From assembly GCF_008868125.1 (NCBI RefSeq), contig NZ_WAAQ01000001.1, positions 1-64,000 of the forward strand: DNA of 64,000 bases, read 5' to 3'. A model generated the notes under the pieces. That model searched no databases and had not been told where the DNA came from. It worked only from the letters and a program-made list of their open reading frames with translations. The translations under genes and the position numbers were made by a program. This stretch comes from Microbacterium maritypicum. GTDB taxonomy: Bacteria > Actinomycetota > Actinomycetes > Actinomycetales > Microbacteriaceae. Shown piece by piece: positions 42,883 through 51,953 of the stretch (its first letter is position 1; the number at the start of each line of letters is the position of its first letter).

Positions 42883-44170
42883 CCCCACGCGGGCTCAGCG
42901 AGCCGGCCGCGACGAGCGCGCGGCCGGCTCGGGCACCCCGCGCACCTGGGCGAGCCTGGTCGGATCGATCCGGATAGGCCAGGCCGTCATCACGGTCGTG
43001 CTGCTCGTGGTCGGCGCCGGGCGCGCCGCAGCCGACGGAGTGCCGCTTCCGTGGGTGCTGGCCCTCTCGCTGGTGTTCCTCGGCTGGTACGGCGGCGGGC
43101 TGCTGCTCAGCGAGCGCATCTCCGACCGTCGGTTGGCGACGTGGTGGCTGCTCGGGCTGACACTCATCTGGCTCGGCGCGGTCGTGGTCTCGCCCGAGTT
43201 CGTGTGGCTCGCCTTCCCGCTGTGGCTGCTCGCCGGGTTCGTGATGCGCCTGCGGTGGGCGTTGCTGCTCAGCGTGGCGATCCTCGCGGTCGTGGTGAGC
43301 GCCCCGCTGCTGCACACCGGTGCCACGACCTATGCGAACGTGATCGGTCCCCTCGTCGGCGGCATCTTCGCGCTGGGGATATCCCGCGGATACCTCGAGC
43401 TCGTCCGTGACGGGCGGGAGCGGCGTCGGCTGATCGCCTCGCTCGTCGCGACCCAGGAGGAGATGGCCGCGCTGCAGGACGAGCTCGCCCGCACTCAGCG
43501 CGAGTCCGGGGCGAGCGCCGAGCGCACCAGGGTGTCGCGCGACATCCACGACACGGTCGCCCAGAGCGTGTCGTCGATCGGGATGCTGGCGCGTTCGGCC
43601 CTGGAGGCGGACGATCCGGCCCAGCGCACGCGAGCCCTCGAGCAGATCGGTGCCCTCGCCACGGAGGGGATGGCGGATGCGCGGCGCATCGTGAACGCGC
43701 TGATGCCGGCCGAGCTGGAATCCACCGCGCTCGGCGACGCCCTGGCCCGGATGCTCGAACGCCTGGCCGACGAGACCGGTATCGAGGTGACGCTGCACGC
43801 CGACGACGACCTGCCCTCGCTCGGCATCGACGCCGAGGTCGCCCTGCTGCGGACGGCGCAGTCGGCCCTCGCGAACGTCCGCTCCCACGCGTCGGCCACC
43901 CGGGTCGTGGTCACCCTCGCCGATGCCGGCGACACCGTGCGGCTCGACATCGTCGATGACGGGCGCGGCTTCGACGCCCGGCACTGGGATGCGCAGGGCG
44001 GGGTGGGCAGTCGGGGCGGCGGCTACGGGCTGCGCTCGATGCGTGCGCGCCTGCGGGAGCTCGGCGGTGGGCTCGATGTGGAGAGCGCCCCGGGTGACGG
44101 CACCGCGCTCTCGGCGCACATCCCCCTGGGCGGCACTGCTCAGGCACGGCGACCTGGGGGTGAAGGATGA
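42848..44170 (+). CDS. Sensor histidine kinase (NarL-type partner, HisKA_3)
   Basis: 440 residues. Six or so TM helices (about 40-200) form the sensor. A coiled-coil stretch (about 205-235) precedes a HisKA_3 domain (TRVSRDIHDTVAQSVSSIGML, phospho-His in DIHD near 236) and a HATPase_c with DDGRGFD and GGGYGLRSM. I chose ATG 42848 (site GGGGGAGA upstream) over ATG 42794. It overlaps the MMPL gene by 35 bases and the regulator by 4. Confidence 0.88.
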   Translation: MPQSTPLPPRADPTRAQRAGRDERAAGSGTPRTWASLVGSIRIGQAVITVVLLVVGAGRAAADGVPLPWVLALSLVFLGWYGGGLLLSERISDRRLATWWLLGLTLIWLGAVVVSPEFVWLAFPLWLLAGFVMRLRWALLLSVAILAVVVSAPLLHTGATTYANVIGPLVGGIFALGISRGYLELVRDGRERRRLIASLVATQEEMAALQDELARTQRESGASAERTRVSRDIHDTVAQSVSSIGMLARSALEADDPAQRTRALEQIGALATEGMADARRIVNALMPAELESTALGDALARMLERLADETGIEVTLHADDDLPSLGIDAEVALLRTAQSALANVRSHASATRVVVTLADAGDTVRLDIVDDGRGFDARHWDAQGGVGSRGGGYGLRSMRARLRELGGGLDVESAPGDGTALSAHIPLGGTAQARRPGGEG

Positions 44171-44790
44171 CCGCGGTGCGCGTGCTGCTCGTGGACGACC
44201 ACCCCATCGTCCGGGCCGGGGTGCGCTCGCTGTTCGACCATCGCGACGACGTCGAGGTGGTCGGTGAGGCGGCATCCGGCGAGGAGGCCGTGACCCTCGC
44301 GCGGCATCTGCGTCCCGACGTCGTGCTGTGCGACCTGCGGCTGGGTGACGGCATGGACGGGGTGGAGACGACCGCCGCGCTGCGTGCGCAGCAGCCGGCC
44401 CCCGCCGTGCTGATCCTGACGACGTTCGACCGCGACGCCGAGATCCTGGGCGCTATCGAGGCGGGAGCGGCCGGCTACCTGCTCAAGGACGTCGCCCCCG
44501 ACGACATCGTGCGCGCGATCCGGCAGGCGGCTTCGGGCGGACTCGTGCTCACTCCCGAGCTGAGCGCACGCGTCGTGCAGGTCATGCGCGCACCGCGGGT
44601 GCGCCTGACCGACCGCGAGCTGGAGGTGCTCCGACTGCTCGACACGGGGGCATCCAACCGCGAGATCGCGAAGACCCTGTTCGTGACCGAGGCCACCGTG
44701 AAGACCCACCTCGTGCACGTGTTCGAGAAGCTCGGCGCCGACAGTCGTGCGCGCGCCATCGCCATCGCGCGCGACAGCGGCCTGCTCTGA
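44167..44790 (+). CDS. NarL/FixJ-family response regulator
   Basis: 207 residues. Receiver (1-118): VRVLLVDDHPIVRAG, phospho-Asp in VVLCDLRLGDG, Lys in YLLKDVAPD. LuxR helix-turn-helix (about 140-200): LTDRELEVLRLLDTGASNREIA. ATGA overlap with the kinase. Probably controls the mmpL operon it ends. Confidence 0.93.
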   Translation: MTAVRVLLVDDHPIVRAGVRSLFDHRDDVEVVGEAASGEEAVTLARHLRPDVVLCDLRLGDGMDGVETTAALRAQQPAPAVLILTTFDRDAEILGAIEAGAAGYLLKDVAPDDIVRAIRQAASGGLVLTPELSARVVQVMRAPRVRLTDRELEVLRLLDTGASNREIAKTLFVTEATVKTHLVHVFEKLGADSRARAIAIARDSGLL

Positions 44791-44825
44791 GCCCTCCGCT
44801 TGCGCGTCGGGCCCGCTTCCGGCAT

Positions 44826-44931
44826 CTCAACCGTTCGATGGATCCCGGGAATCCGCGCGGCGACGAGGCTGGAATCAGACCGAAAGGATTCCCGATGCGC
44901 AGGCTCTTCTCCGCCGCGTTCGCCTACGGAG
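44826..44931 (+). pseudogene. Truncated duplicate of the DUF2871 gene 5' end
   Basis: The stretch from CTCAACCG (44826) through GCGAGGCTGGA, CGAAAGGA and ATG 44895 with the first 12 codons (M-R-x-LFSAAFAY) repeats the leader and start of the intact DUF2871 gene at about 45932-46042. After the shared CGCCTAC, the copy breaks off into a different sequence with an early stop. The remaining 44932-45053 shows no gene. Confidence 0.75.
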
Positions 44932-45053
44932 TGAGCTTCACTTCATGCAGACACCGAAGACGCTGATGCGCACGAGCCTGAACCGAGCCTGAACCCGTTG
45001 AGGAAGTCTTCTCCGACCAGCATCTCGGTCGGAGAAGTGCTCTCAGGGCAGTG

Positions 45054-45725
45054 TCACGGGGCGAGGAGCGCCGAGATGCTACCCGGCGTCGACGTGACGC
45101 CGGCGGTGTCGCTCACCTGATAGGGCAATGGGAACAGCGTGGTGTAGTCGACCGCGAAGGGGGCCTGCATCGTGAGCATCTGCGTCGTCGCGTCGAAGGC
45201 GACCGTGATCGTCGCGGCGTCGATCACGAAATCCCTCGTCTGCTGGATGCCGGGTGCGGAGGTGTCGAGATCGAAAGTCGTCCAGTCGATGGTCGCCTCG
45301 GGCGAGCTGGGCTCGATGACCACCGTCGCGAAGTTGAAACCAGCCGTATACCCGGTGTCGGTGAACGAGAGGAACTGGTCGATGACGATGTCCGGTACGG
45401 CGAACGGCTCGGGCTGGGGCGTCTCGGTTGGCGTCGGTGTTGGCGTCGGTGTCGACGTCGGCGTTGCAGTGGCTTCACTGCCCGGGAGACTGGACTCCGG
45501 CGCGCACGGGTCGACCCCCGCGGCGTGAGCTGACGTGGGGGCGATCGCGAGTCCGAAGGCTCCGACGGCCACGAGCACCGCGGCGGCGAGCACTGTCCCG
45601 CCGGTTTTGGGCGACCTGCGCTTCCGCAGTGCGAAGATGCCGGCGCCGACGACGATCAGGAGCACGCCTATGGCCAGCGGCAGGGCAGGATTCGCTCCGG
45701 TTTCAGCGAGGCAATCGGGTGTCAT
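45054..45725 (-). CDS. Secreted protein with a sorting-signal-like N-terminus
   Basis: 223 residues with an unusual order. It begins MTPDCLAETGANP, i.e. an LAxTG motif, followed by a TM stretch (about 14-32) and RKRR, which is what one expects at a C-terminus. A second hydrophobic segment (about 42-65) ending TSAHAAG looks like a normal signal peptide. Then come a Thr/Pro repeat linker (about 75-95) and a beta-rich domain (about 98-223) with no cysteine. Start 45725 has GGAAGGA. It lies between the broken and the intact DUF2871 copies, as if inserted. Function unknown; two TM helices could place both ends outside or anchor it. Confidence 0.7.
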   Translation of the reverse strand: MTPDCLAETGANPALPLAIGVLLIVVGAGIFALRKRRSPKTGGTVLAAAVLVAVGAFGLAIAPTSAHAAGVDPCAPESSLPGSEATATPTSTPTPTPTPTETPQPEPFAVPDIVIDQFLSFTDTGYTAGFNFATVVIEPSSPEATIDWTTFDLDTSAPGIQQTRDFVIDAATITVAFDATTQMLTMQAPFAVDYTTLFPLPYQVSDTAGVTSTPGSISALLAP

Positions 45726-45800
45726 CGGTGGGGTCCTTCCGGGGGGGGCAGTGCGGCCGAACCCGGGAGAGCCGGGCCGTCGAGAGACGAATGGCGAGAG

Positions 45801-45825
45801 TGTGTCTGTCATAGAGATAGACACA
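45801..45825. promoter_or_regulatory. Long inverted repeat, candidate operator
   Basis: TGTGTCT (45801-45807) and AGACACA (45819-45825) around 11 bases, with further symmetry inside (TC...GA). It is in the gap between the divergent 45725 and 46007 genes. The size suits a TetR/GntR-type dimer. Confidence 0.45.
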
Positions 45826-46006
45826 TGAACTGCGTTTTCATGACGCGATTACGTAGAACGCGAGCCCCGTCGGGAGAGCGCTTGTGCCTCGCCGGTATCG
45901 CCGCGGGGTGCGGAGAGTCGGTCCGGCGTGGCGTCTCAACCGAACGATGGATCTGCTGTCGGGGTTGCGGCGCGAGGCTGGAGTCGGCCTCGAAAGGACA
46001 TTTCTC

Positions 46007-46462
46007 ATGCGCAAGCTCTTCTCCGCCGCGTTCGCCTACATGCTCGTGGGCGTCGCCTCCGGACTCTTCTACCGAGAGTTCACCAAGATGAACGACTTCC
46101 CCGAGGGCGAGGCGACGCAGCTCGGCCTCGTGCACACGCACCTGCTCACGCTGGGCTTCGTCGTGCTGCTGATCGTCCTGCTCCTGGAGAAGGCGTTCGC
46201 GCTCTCCGAGAGCCGTCTCTTCAGCTGGTTCTTCTGGCTGTACAACGCCGGCCTCGTGCTGACGTCGGCGATGATGGTGTGGCACGGCTGCCTGACGGTG
46301 CTCGGCCAGGAGTCGTCGAGCATGATCGCGGGCATCGCCGGCATGGGGCACATCCTGCTCAGCGCCGGGATGGTCCTGCTGTTCCTGGCACTACGCAAGC
46401 GCCTGTTCGCCACGGCACCCGCGACGCCGGCCATCCCCGCGGCCCCCGCCTCTGCCGGCTAG
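46007..46462 (+). CDS. DUF2871 family membrane protein
   Basis: 151 residues, four TM helices. MRKLFSAAFAYMLVGVASGLFYREFTKMNDFPEG, GLVHTHLLTLGFVVLLIVLLLEKAF and MMVWHGCLTVLG are typical DUF2871 blocks, with His residues in membrane helices that could bind heme or metal. AAAGGA lies 8 bases upstream of the ATG. Function unknown. Its 3' end overlaps the convergent permease gene by 4 bases. Confidence 0.85.
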   Translation: MRKLFSAAFAYMLVGVASGLFYREFTKMNDFPEGEATQLGLVHTHLLTLGFVVLLIVLLLEKAFALSESRLFSWFFWLYNAGLVLTSAMMVWHGCLTVLGQESSSMIAGIAGMGHILLSAGMVLLFLALRKRLFATAPATPAIPAAPASAG

Positions 46463-47928
46463 TCCGCCTCGACCGAGTCGTCGCGCAGGTGGGCGATGTG
46501 CGCCGCATGCCGGGCCAGGTGGTTCGGTGAGCGGCGCACGAAGATCCACGCCACGAACAGCAGCACGAACCAGAGCGGCGTCACCAGAAGTGCCGTCAAC
46601 GTGTCGGGCTGCGTCGTGAGCGCCCACAGGATGAACACGAAGAAAGCCAGCACCACGTAGACCATGAACACGCCGCCCGGCAGCCGGAACGTCGAGGCGG
46701 CGACCTTGTCCTTGCGGGTGCGCCGGTACACGAGGTAGCTGCACAGGAAGATCGTCCACACGAACATGAAGCACAGCGCCGAGACCGTCGTCACCATGTC
46801 GAAGGCGGTGCCGATGTCCTTGCCCGCGTAGAGCAGCACGACGCCGGAGAGCAGCAGGATGCTCGACAGGAACAGCGCGTTCTGCGGCACCCGGCGGCGG
46901 GAGAGCCGGGCGAACACCCGCGGGGCATCGCCGTCCTGCGCCAGGCCGAACACCATGCGCGAGGTCGAGTAGATGCCGGAGTTCGCGCTCGACATGGCCG
47001 AGGTGAGCACGACGAGGTTGACCACGGTCGCGGCGATGCCGAGCCCGGCGAGGGCGAACATCGCGATGAACGGGCTCTCGCCGGCGACGTACTCGGTCCA
47101 CGGAGTGACCGCCATCAGCACGATGAGCGCGCCCACGTAGAACAGCAGCACACGGATCGGGATCGCGTTGATGGCCTTGGGCAGGTTGCGCTTCGGGTCC
47201 TTGGTCTCCGCCGCGGCGGTGCCCACGAGCTCGATGCCGACGAAGGCGAACACCGCGATCTGGAATCCGGCGACGAAGCCCATGAACCCGTGCGGGAACA
47301 TGCCGCCCTTGTCCCAGAGGTTCGAGAAGCTCGCCGTGCCCGCGTCATGCTGGAAGCCGGTGAAGATCATCACGAGACCGGTGATGATGAGCGCGACGAT
47401 CGCGACGATCTTGATCAGCGCGAACCAGAACTCCATCTCGCCGAACGCGGCGACGGTGGGGAGGTTCAGGGCGAGCAGGATGACGATGACGAGGACGCCG
47501 GGGATCCACAGCGGGACGCCGGGGATGAGAGCATCCGTGTACCCGGCGATCGCGATCACGTCGGCGACGCCGGTGACCACCCAGCAGAACCAGTAGGTCC
47601 ATCCGGTGAAGAACCCCGCCCACGGGCCGAGCAGATCGCTCGCGAAGTCGCTGAACGACTTGTACTTCAGGTTCGACAGCAGCAGCTCGCCCATGGCCCT
47701 CATGACGAAGAACAGCATGAACCCGATGATCATGTAGACGAAGATCACCGACGGGCCCGCGACCGAGATGGTCTTGCCGCTGCCCATGAAGAGTCCGGTG
47801 CCGATGGCCCCGCCTATCGCGAGGAGCTGGATGTGGCGGTTGCTCAGCGCGCGCCGCAGGTGCTGTTCCTCTCCGTCCGCGGCGACGTCGTGCGCGCGTC
47901 CGGTTCCCCCCGTGTGCTGCGTGGTCAC
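46459..47928 (-). CDS. Amino acid permease (CycA/AnsP-like APC family)
   Basis: 489 residues, 12 TM helices, GTG start. LSNRHIQLLAIGGAIGTGLFMGSG (first helix consensus of the AAT family), YWFCWVVTGVAD and FAFVGIELVGTAAAETKDP are hallmarks. Closest in style to D-serine/D-alanine/glycine or GABA permeases. Proton-coupled uptake is expected. Divergent from the MATE gene. Confidence 0.92.
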   Translation of the reverse strand: MTTQHTGGTGRAHDVAADGEEQHLRRALSNRHIQLLAIGGAIGTGLFMGSGKTISVAGPSVIFVYMIIGFMLFFVMRAMGELLLSNLKYKSFSDFASDLLGPWAGFFTGWTYWFCWVVTGVADVIAIAGYTDALIPGVPLWIPGVLVIVILLALNLPTVAAFGEMEFWFALIKIVAIVALIITGLVMIFTGFQHDAGTASFSNLWDKGGMFPHGFMGFVAGFQIAVFAFVGIELVGTAAAETKDPKRNLPKAINAIPIRVLLFYVGALIVLMAVTPWTEYVAGESPFIAMFALAGLGIAATVVNLVVLTSAMSSANSGIYSTSRMVFGLAQDGDAPRVFARLSRRRVPQNALFLSSILLLSGVVLLYAGKDIGTAFDMVTTVSALCFMFVWTIFLCSYLVYRRTRKDKVAASTFRLPGGVFMVYVVLAFFVFILWALTTQPDTLTALLVTPLWFVLLFVAWIFVRRSPNHLARHAAHIAHLRDDSVEAD

Positions 47929-48083
47929 TTTCTTCCTCCGGTCGTCGTCGACGGTGTCGTTCCGACGGTACCTTCCGAGTCCGGGATGCTCGGAATCCTG
48001 ATCCGGTATTCCGCTCCGCCGAATCGATTCGATAGGCTTGTTCCACCCCCGATCATCCCTTCAGTTCTGCGAGCCGCTCCTTC

Positions 48084-49556
48084 ATGGCCACCTCCCTCAC
48101 CACGGGCCGTCCGTGGCGCGTCATCCTTGCCTTCTCCATCCCCCTCCTCCTCGGCAACGTGGTGCAGCAGCTGTACCAGTTCGCCGATGCCATCGTCGTC
48201 GGCCGACACCTGGGCGTTACCTCGCTCGCGGCCGTCGGTGCGACCGGCAGCCTGCTGTTCCTGCTGCTCGGGTTCGCCTGGGGGCTGACGAGCGGTTTCG
48301 CGATCCCGATCGCGCAGGCCTTCGGCGCGAGAGACGACGCGGCCGTGCGTCGTTCGGTCGCGACCGGCGTTCTCCTGAGCGCCCTCACGAGCGTGATCCT
48401 GACCGTGGGAGCGCCCCTCCTCGCCGCCCCGATCCTCGCCCTGCTGCAGACGCCGCCGGAGCTGATGGCCGAGGCCACGATCTTCACGCAGATCAGCTTC
48501 CTCGGCGCGAGCGCGACGATGTTCTTCAACTACCTCTCCGCGATCATCCGCGCGATCGGCGACTCGAAGACGCCGCTGGTGTTCCTCACCGTCTCGTGCG
48601 TGCTGAACGTCGGGCTCGTCGTGCTCATGGTCGGCCCCCTCGAGTGGGGCGTGGGCGGAGCCGCCATCGCCACCGTCGTCGCGCAGGCCGTGTCGGTGGC
48701 GCTGTGCCTCGAGTTCGTGCGCCGCCGCCTGCCCATGCTGCATCTGCGCCGTGCGGACTGGCGCATCACCCGGGCCGACATCGCCGAGCACCTGCGCCTC
48801 GGCCTGCCGATGGGCTTCCAGGCGTCGATCATCGCGATCGGCACGCTCACCGTGCAGGTGGCGTTGAACACCCTCGGAGCCGATGCGGTCGCGGCCTACA
48901 CCACGGGATCCCGCGTCGACAGCCTCGCGGTCGCCCTGCTCTCCTCCCTCGGCCTCGCGGTCTCGATGTACGCGGCGCAGAATCACGGCGGACGTCGTCC
49001 CGACCGCATCCGCCGCGGTGTGGTCGAGGCGACCTGGATGGCCGTCGTCGCCGGTCTCGTGCTCGGCGGGCTGCTGATCGCGTTCGGTGCGCCGATGGTG
49101 CGCCTGTTCATCGGAGAAGGGTCCGACGCCGTCGTCGACGACGCGCACCGGATGCTCATCATCAATGGCTGCGGCTACTGGGCGCTGGGCATGCTGTTCG
49201 TGCTGCGCGGCGCCCTGCAGGGGCTCGGCCATACTCTCGTGCCCACCGTGACCGGCGTGATCGAGCTCGTGATGCGCGTGGGGGCGGCCATCGTGCTGGG
49301 CGCGTGGATCGGTTTCGACGGCGTCGCCCTGAGTAACCCGCTCGCGTGGCTCGGCGCGATCGTGCTGCTCGTGCCCGCGTACGTCCGCGCCCATCGGGCG
49401 CTCGGGCGGCTGCCCATCGACCCCGCGGAGGCGACCGAGACCTCGGCCATCGCGATCGTCGGGCCGATCGACGGGTCGATGGTCGTGGATGCGGTCGTCA
49501 CCCGGCCGGTGCGGGTGCAGCGGGCGCGCCGCCTGCGCTGGCCGAGACGCCGCTGA
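48084..49556 (+). CDS. MATE-family multidrug/sodium exporter
   Basis: 490 residues, 12 TM helices in two halves. LAFSIPLLLGNVVQQLYQFADAIVVGRHLG and ALNTLGADAVAAYTTGSRVDSLA are MatE signatures. The last ~50 residues are a soluble tail rich in Arg, longer than usual. Exports drugs or metabolites by cation antiport. The start at 48084 was chosen because the family begins close before the first helix; no strong ribosome site is visible. Confidence 0.9.
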   Translation: MATSLTTGRPWRVILAFSIPLLLGNVVQQLYQFADAIVVGRHLGVTSLAAVGATGSLLFLLLGFAWGLTSGFAIPIAQAFGARDDAAVRRSVATGVLLSALTSVILTVGAPLLAAPILALLQTPPELMAEATIFTQISFLGASATMFFNYLSAIIRAIGDSKTPLVFLTVSCVLNVGLVVLMVGPLEWGVGGAAIATVVAQAVSVALCLEFVRRRLPMLHLRRADWRITRADIAEHLRLGLPMGFQASIIAIGTLTVQVALNTLGADAVAAYTTGSRVDSLAVALLSSLGLAVSMYAAQNHGGRRPDRIRRGVVEATWMAVVAGLVLGGLLIAFGAPMVRLFIGEGSDAVVDDAHRMLIINGCGYWALGMLFVLRGALQGLGHTLVPTVTGVIELVMRVGAAIVLGAWIGFDGVALSNPLAWLGAIVLLVPAYVRAHRALGRLPIDPAEATETSAIAIVGPIDGSMVVDAVVTRPVRVQRARRLRWPRRR

Positions 49557-49691
49557 AGCCGCGTCTCGGTCTGTCCGATCCGTACGGATATCCGCCTCCA
49601 GGATGATGCGCGTCGCACTTGAGACGGATGCCCTTTCCGGGAGACACTTCTAATGTCGAATGAGTGGAGTAACCACTGACGGGGGGTCGTC

Positions 49692-50114
49692 ATGACGACA
49701 ATGAGAGTGGCCAGCGATCTGGCCGCGGTGATGGTGCCGATCGGTTACGCGGGTGCGGCGCTCGCCGCCATCTTCGCGATCGTCGCGGCGGTCGCGATCA
49801 TCCGAGGAGCCGGTGGGCTCGCCGGGGGCGCGGTGGGTCTGTGGATCGTGGGCGCGCTGATGAGTGTCGCAGCCTCGTTCGGGCAGGACTGGACGCCGCT
49901 GATCGTGGCGTGCGGATCGCTCGTGGCGATGCTGATCGTCGGCGCCATCGTGCGTGCGATCGTGAACGCGGCCGGTGACGGACGGGTCGACCGTGCGGCC
50001 GAGGACGCGCTGCCGAAGGCGGTTCCCGCCTCGAAGGCACCCACGGCTCCGACCTCGAAGCCAGCACTGTCGAAGACCGGGCCGGCGACGGCATCGGTCG
50101 CGATCGTACGCTGA
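49692..50114 (+). CDS. Hypothetical membrane protein
   Basis: 140 residues with three TM helices (about 10-38, 42-62, 68-90) and a Pro/Ala/Lys/Ser-rich cytoplasmic tail. A GGGGGG site precedes ATG 49692. The pattern (small Gly/Ala-rich helices, loop with DWTP) recalls actinobacterial type IV secretion/conjugation VirB2-like membrane subunits, but there is no further support. Convergent with the synthetase, 4 bases apart. Confidence 0.55.
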   Translation: MTTMRVASDLAAVMVPIGYAGAALAAIFAIVAAVAIIRGAGGLAGGAVGLWIVGALMSVAASFGQDWTPLIVACGSLVAMLIVGAIVRAIVNAAGDGRVDRAAEDALPKAVPASKAPTAPTSKPALSKTGPATASVAIVR

Positions 50115-50118
50115 GCGT

Positions 50119-51828
50119 TCAGCGGTAGTCGCGATCGCGGTGCTGTCCGCTCTCGTCTCCTGATTCCACCCGCGCGGCCTCGCGAGCGCGCAGCTCGACA
50201 CGGCGGATCTTGCCCGAGATCGTCTTCGGCAGCTCCGGAACGAACTCGATGATCCGCACCCACAGGTGCGACGACAGCCGCTCGTGCGCGTAGGCGAAGA
50301 TCGCGCGCGCCGCGTCCGAGTCGGCGGCTGCGACATCGGAGGTCAGGCACACGTAGGCCTTCGGCACGGCCAGACGCGTCGGATCGGGACTCGGGATCAC
50401 CGCCGCCTCGATCACGAGGTCGTGCTCCAGCAGCACGGACTCGAGCTCGAACGGCGAGATCTTGTAGTCGGAGGCCTTGAACACGTCATCGGAGCGTCCG
50501 ACGTAGGTGAGGTAGCCATCGTCGTCGCGCACCGCGATGTCGCCGGTGTGGTGGTAACCACCCGCCCGGGACTCGGCGGTCTTCTCTGGGTCGTCGTAGT
50601 ACCCGGCCATGAGCCCGAGCGGAGGCCGGGACAGGTCGAGCGCGATCTCGCCCTCGGCGTCGACGACCTCTCCGGTGACGGGGTCCAGCAGCACCACCGG
50701 GTATCCGGGCAGGGGGCGGCCCATGGAACCGACCTTCACGGCTTGACCAGGGGAGTTGCCGATGCAGGCGGTCATCTCGGTCTGGCCGAAGCCGTCGCGG
50801 ATCGTTCCGCCCCAGGCGTCGCGCACCCGGTCGATGACCTCAGGGTTCAGCGGCTCACCCGCCCCCACCAGCTCCCGCGGCGGGTGGGTGAGGCGGGCGA
50901 GGTCGGCCTGGATCAGCATCCGCCACACCGTCGGCGGCGCGCAGAACGTCGACACGTGGTGGGTGTCCATGACCTGCATGAGCGTGTTCGCGTCGAAGCG
51001 GGCGTAGTTGTAGACGAAGACGGTCGCCTCTGCGAGGAACGGCGAGTAGAAGCTCGACCAGGCGTGCTTCGCCCAGCCGGGGGAGGAGATGTTGAGGTGC
51101 ACATCGTCGGGGCGCACACCGAGCCACCACATGGTCGACAGATGCCCGATCGGATACGAGGCGTGCGTGTGCTGCACGAGCTTCGGCCGGTTCGTGGTGC
51201 CCGAGGTGAAGTAGAGCAGGGCGGTGTCGGACGAGGGGGTCGGGCCGTCGGGCTCGAAGACCGCCGTGGCAGCGGTCGAATCATCGAAGCGCGCCCAGCC
51301 GGACGGGATGCCGTCGCCCACACCGATGCGCAGGATGTCGGGCCCGATGCCGTCGAGGCGGTCGGCGAGGGCTCCGAGCGTGATGACCGCCCGCGCGCGG
51401 CCGTGGTCTACGCGGTAGGCGAGATCCGCCGCGGAGAGGAGGGTCGAGCTCGGGATGGAGACGGCGCCGATCTTCGTGATCGCCAGCATCACCTCCCACA
51501 GCTCGATCGTGTTGTTCAGCATCACGATCACGTGGTCGCCGCGGCCGATGCCGAGAGCGGCGAGCCAGGCGGCCACCTGGTCGGATCGTGCCGACAGCTC
51601 GCCGTAGGTCCAGGAGCGCAGGCTCAGGTCGGCCTCGACGATCTGCACCGCCGGTCGGTCGGGATTCTCGCCAGCGACCACGTCGAACCACTCCAGCGCG
51701 AAGTTGAACTCCGGCACCTGCGGCCAGGCGAACCCGGCCCGCGCCGCCTCGTAGTCCGTGGCGTTCGCGAAGAGGAAGTCCCGCATCTCGCGGACGGTGT
51801 GCGTGGCGGCGGTGGCGCTGCGGCTCAT
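50119..51828 (-). CDS. AMP-forming acyl-CoA synthetase
   Basis: 569 residues of the ANL superfamily. ATP motif LLYFTSGTTNRPKLVQHT (about 210-227), DGFGQTEMT, the hinge/adenylation region HHTGDIAVRDDDGYLTYVGRSDDVFKASDYKI and the catalytic Lys in LPKTISGKIRR near the end. It most resembles medium-chain acyl-CoA or acetyl-CoA-like synthetases. ATG 51828 with AAGGGAG. Activates a carboxylic acid with ATP and CoA. Confidence 0.92.
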   Translation of the reverse strand: MSRSATAATHTVREMRDFLFANATDYEAARAGFAWPQVPEFNFALEWFDVVAGENPDRPAVQIVEADLSLRSWTYGELSARSDQVAAWLAALGIGRGDHVIVMLNNTIELWEVMLAITKIGAVSIPSSTLLSAADLAYRVDHGRARAVITLGALADRLDGIGPDILRIGVGDGIPSGWARFDDSTAATAVFEPDGPTPSSDTALLYFTSGTTNRPKLVQHTHASYPIGHLSTMWWLGVRPDDVHLNISSPGWAKHAWSSFYSPFLAEATVFVYNYARFDANTLMQVMDTHHVSTFCAPPTVWRMLIQADLARLTHPPRELVGAGEPLNPEVIDRVRDAWGGTIRDGFGQTEMTACIGNSPGQAVKVGSMGRPLPGYPVVLLDPVTGEVVDAEGEIALDLSRPPLGLMAGYYDDPEKTAESRAGGYHHTGDIAVRDDDGYLTYVGRSDDVFKASDYKISPFELESVLLEHDLVIEAAVIPSPDPTRLAVPKAYVCLTSDVAAADSDAARAIFAYAHERLSSHLWVRIIEFVPELPKTISGKIRRVELRAREAARVESGDESGQHRDRDYR

Positions 51829-51891
51829 GGTGCTCCCTTGCTCCTGGCTGACGTGCATTCCATCCTCGCGCACGCACCGACGCCCCGCTCG

Positions 51892-51950
51892 TTCCGGTCG
51901 CAGTTCCTGCCGCCTGAGACGGAATCGGACGGCAGGAACTGCGACCGGAA
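51892..51950 (-). terminator. Very long perfect inverted repeat after the Lrp gene
   Basis: 21-bp arms (51892-51912 and 51930-51950) around 17 bases. The right arm ends 3 bases from the Lrp stop codon. It works as a terminator for the Lrp gene in position, but is longer than the other hairpins in this window. Confidence 0.75.
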
Positions 51951-51953
51951 GGG

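Noticed and set aside
49692..50114. Conjugation/type IV secretion subunit
   Set aside because: Only the small three-helix shape recalls VirB2; no other transfer gene is near, so it is listed as hypothetical.
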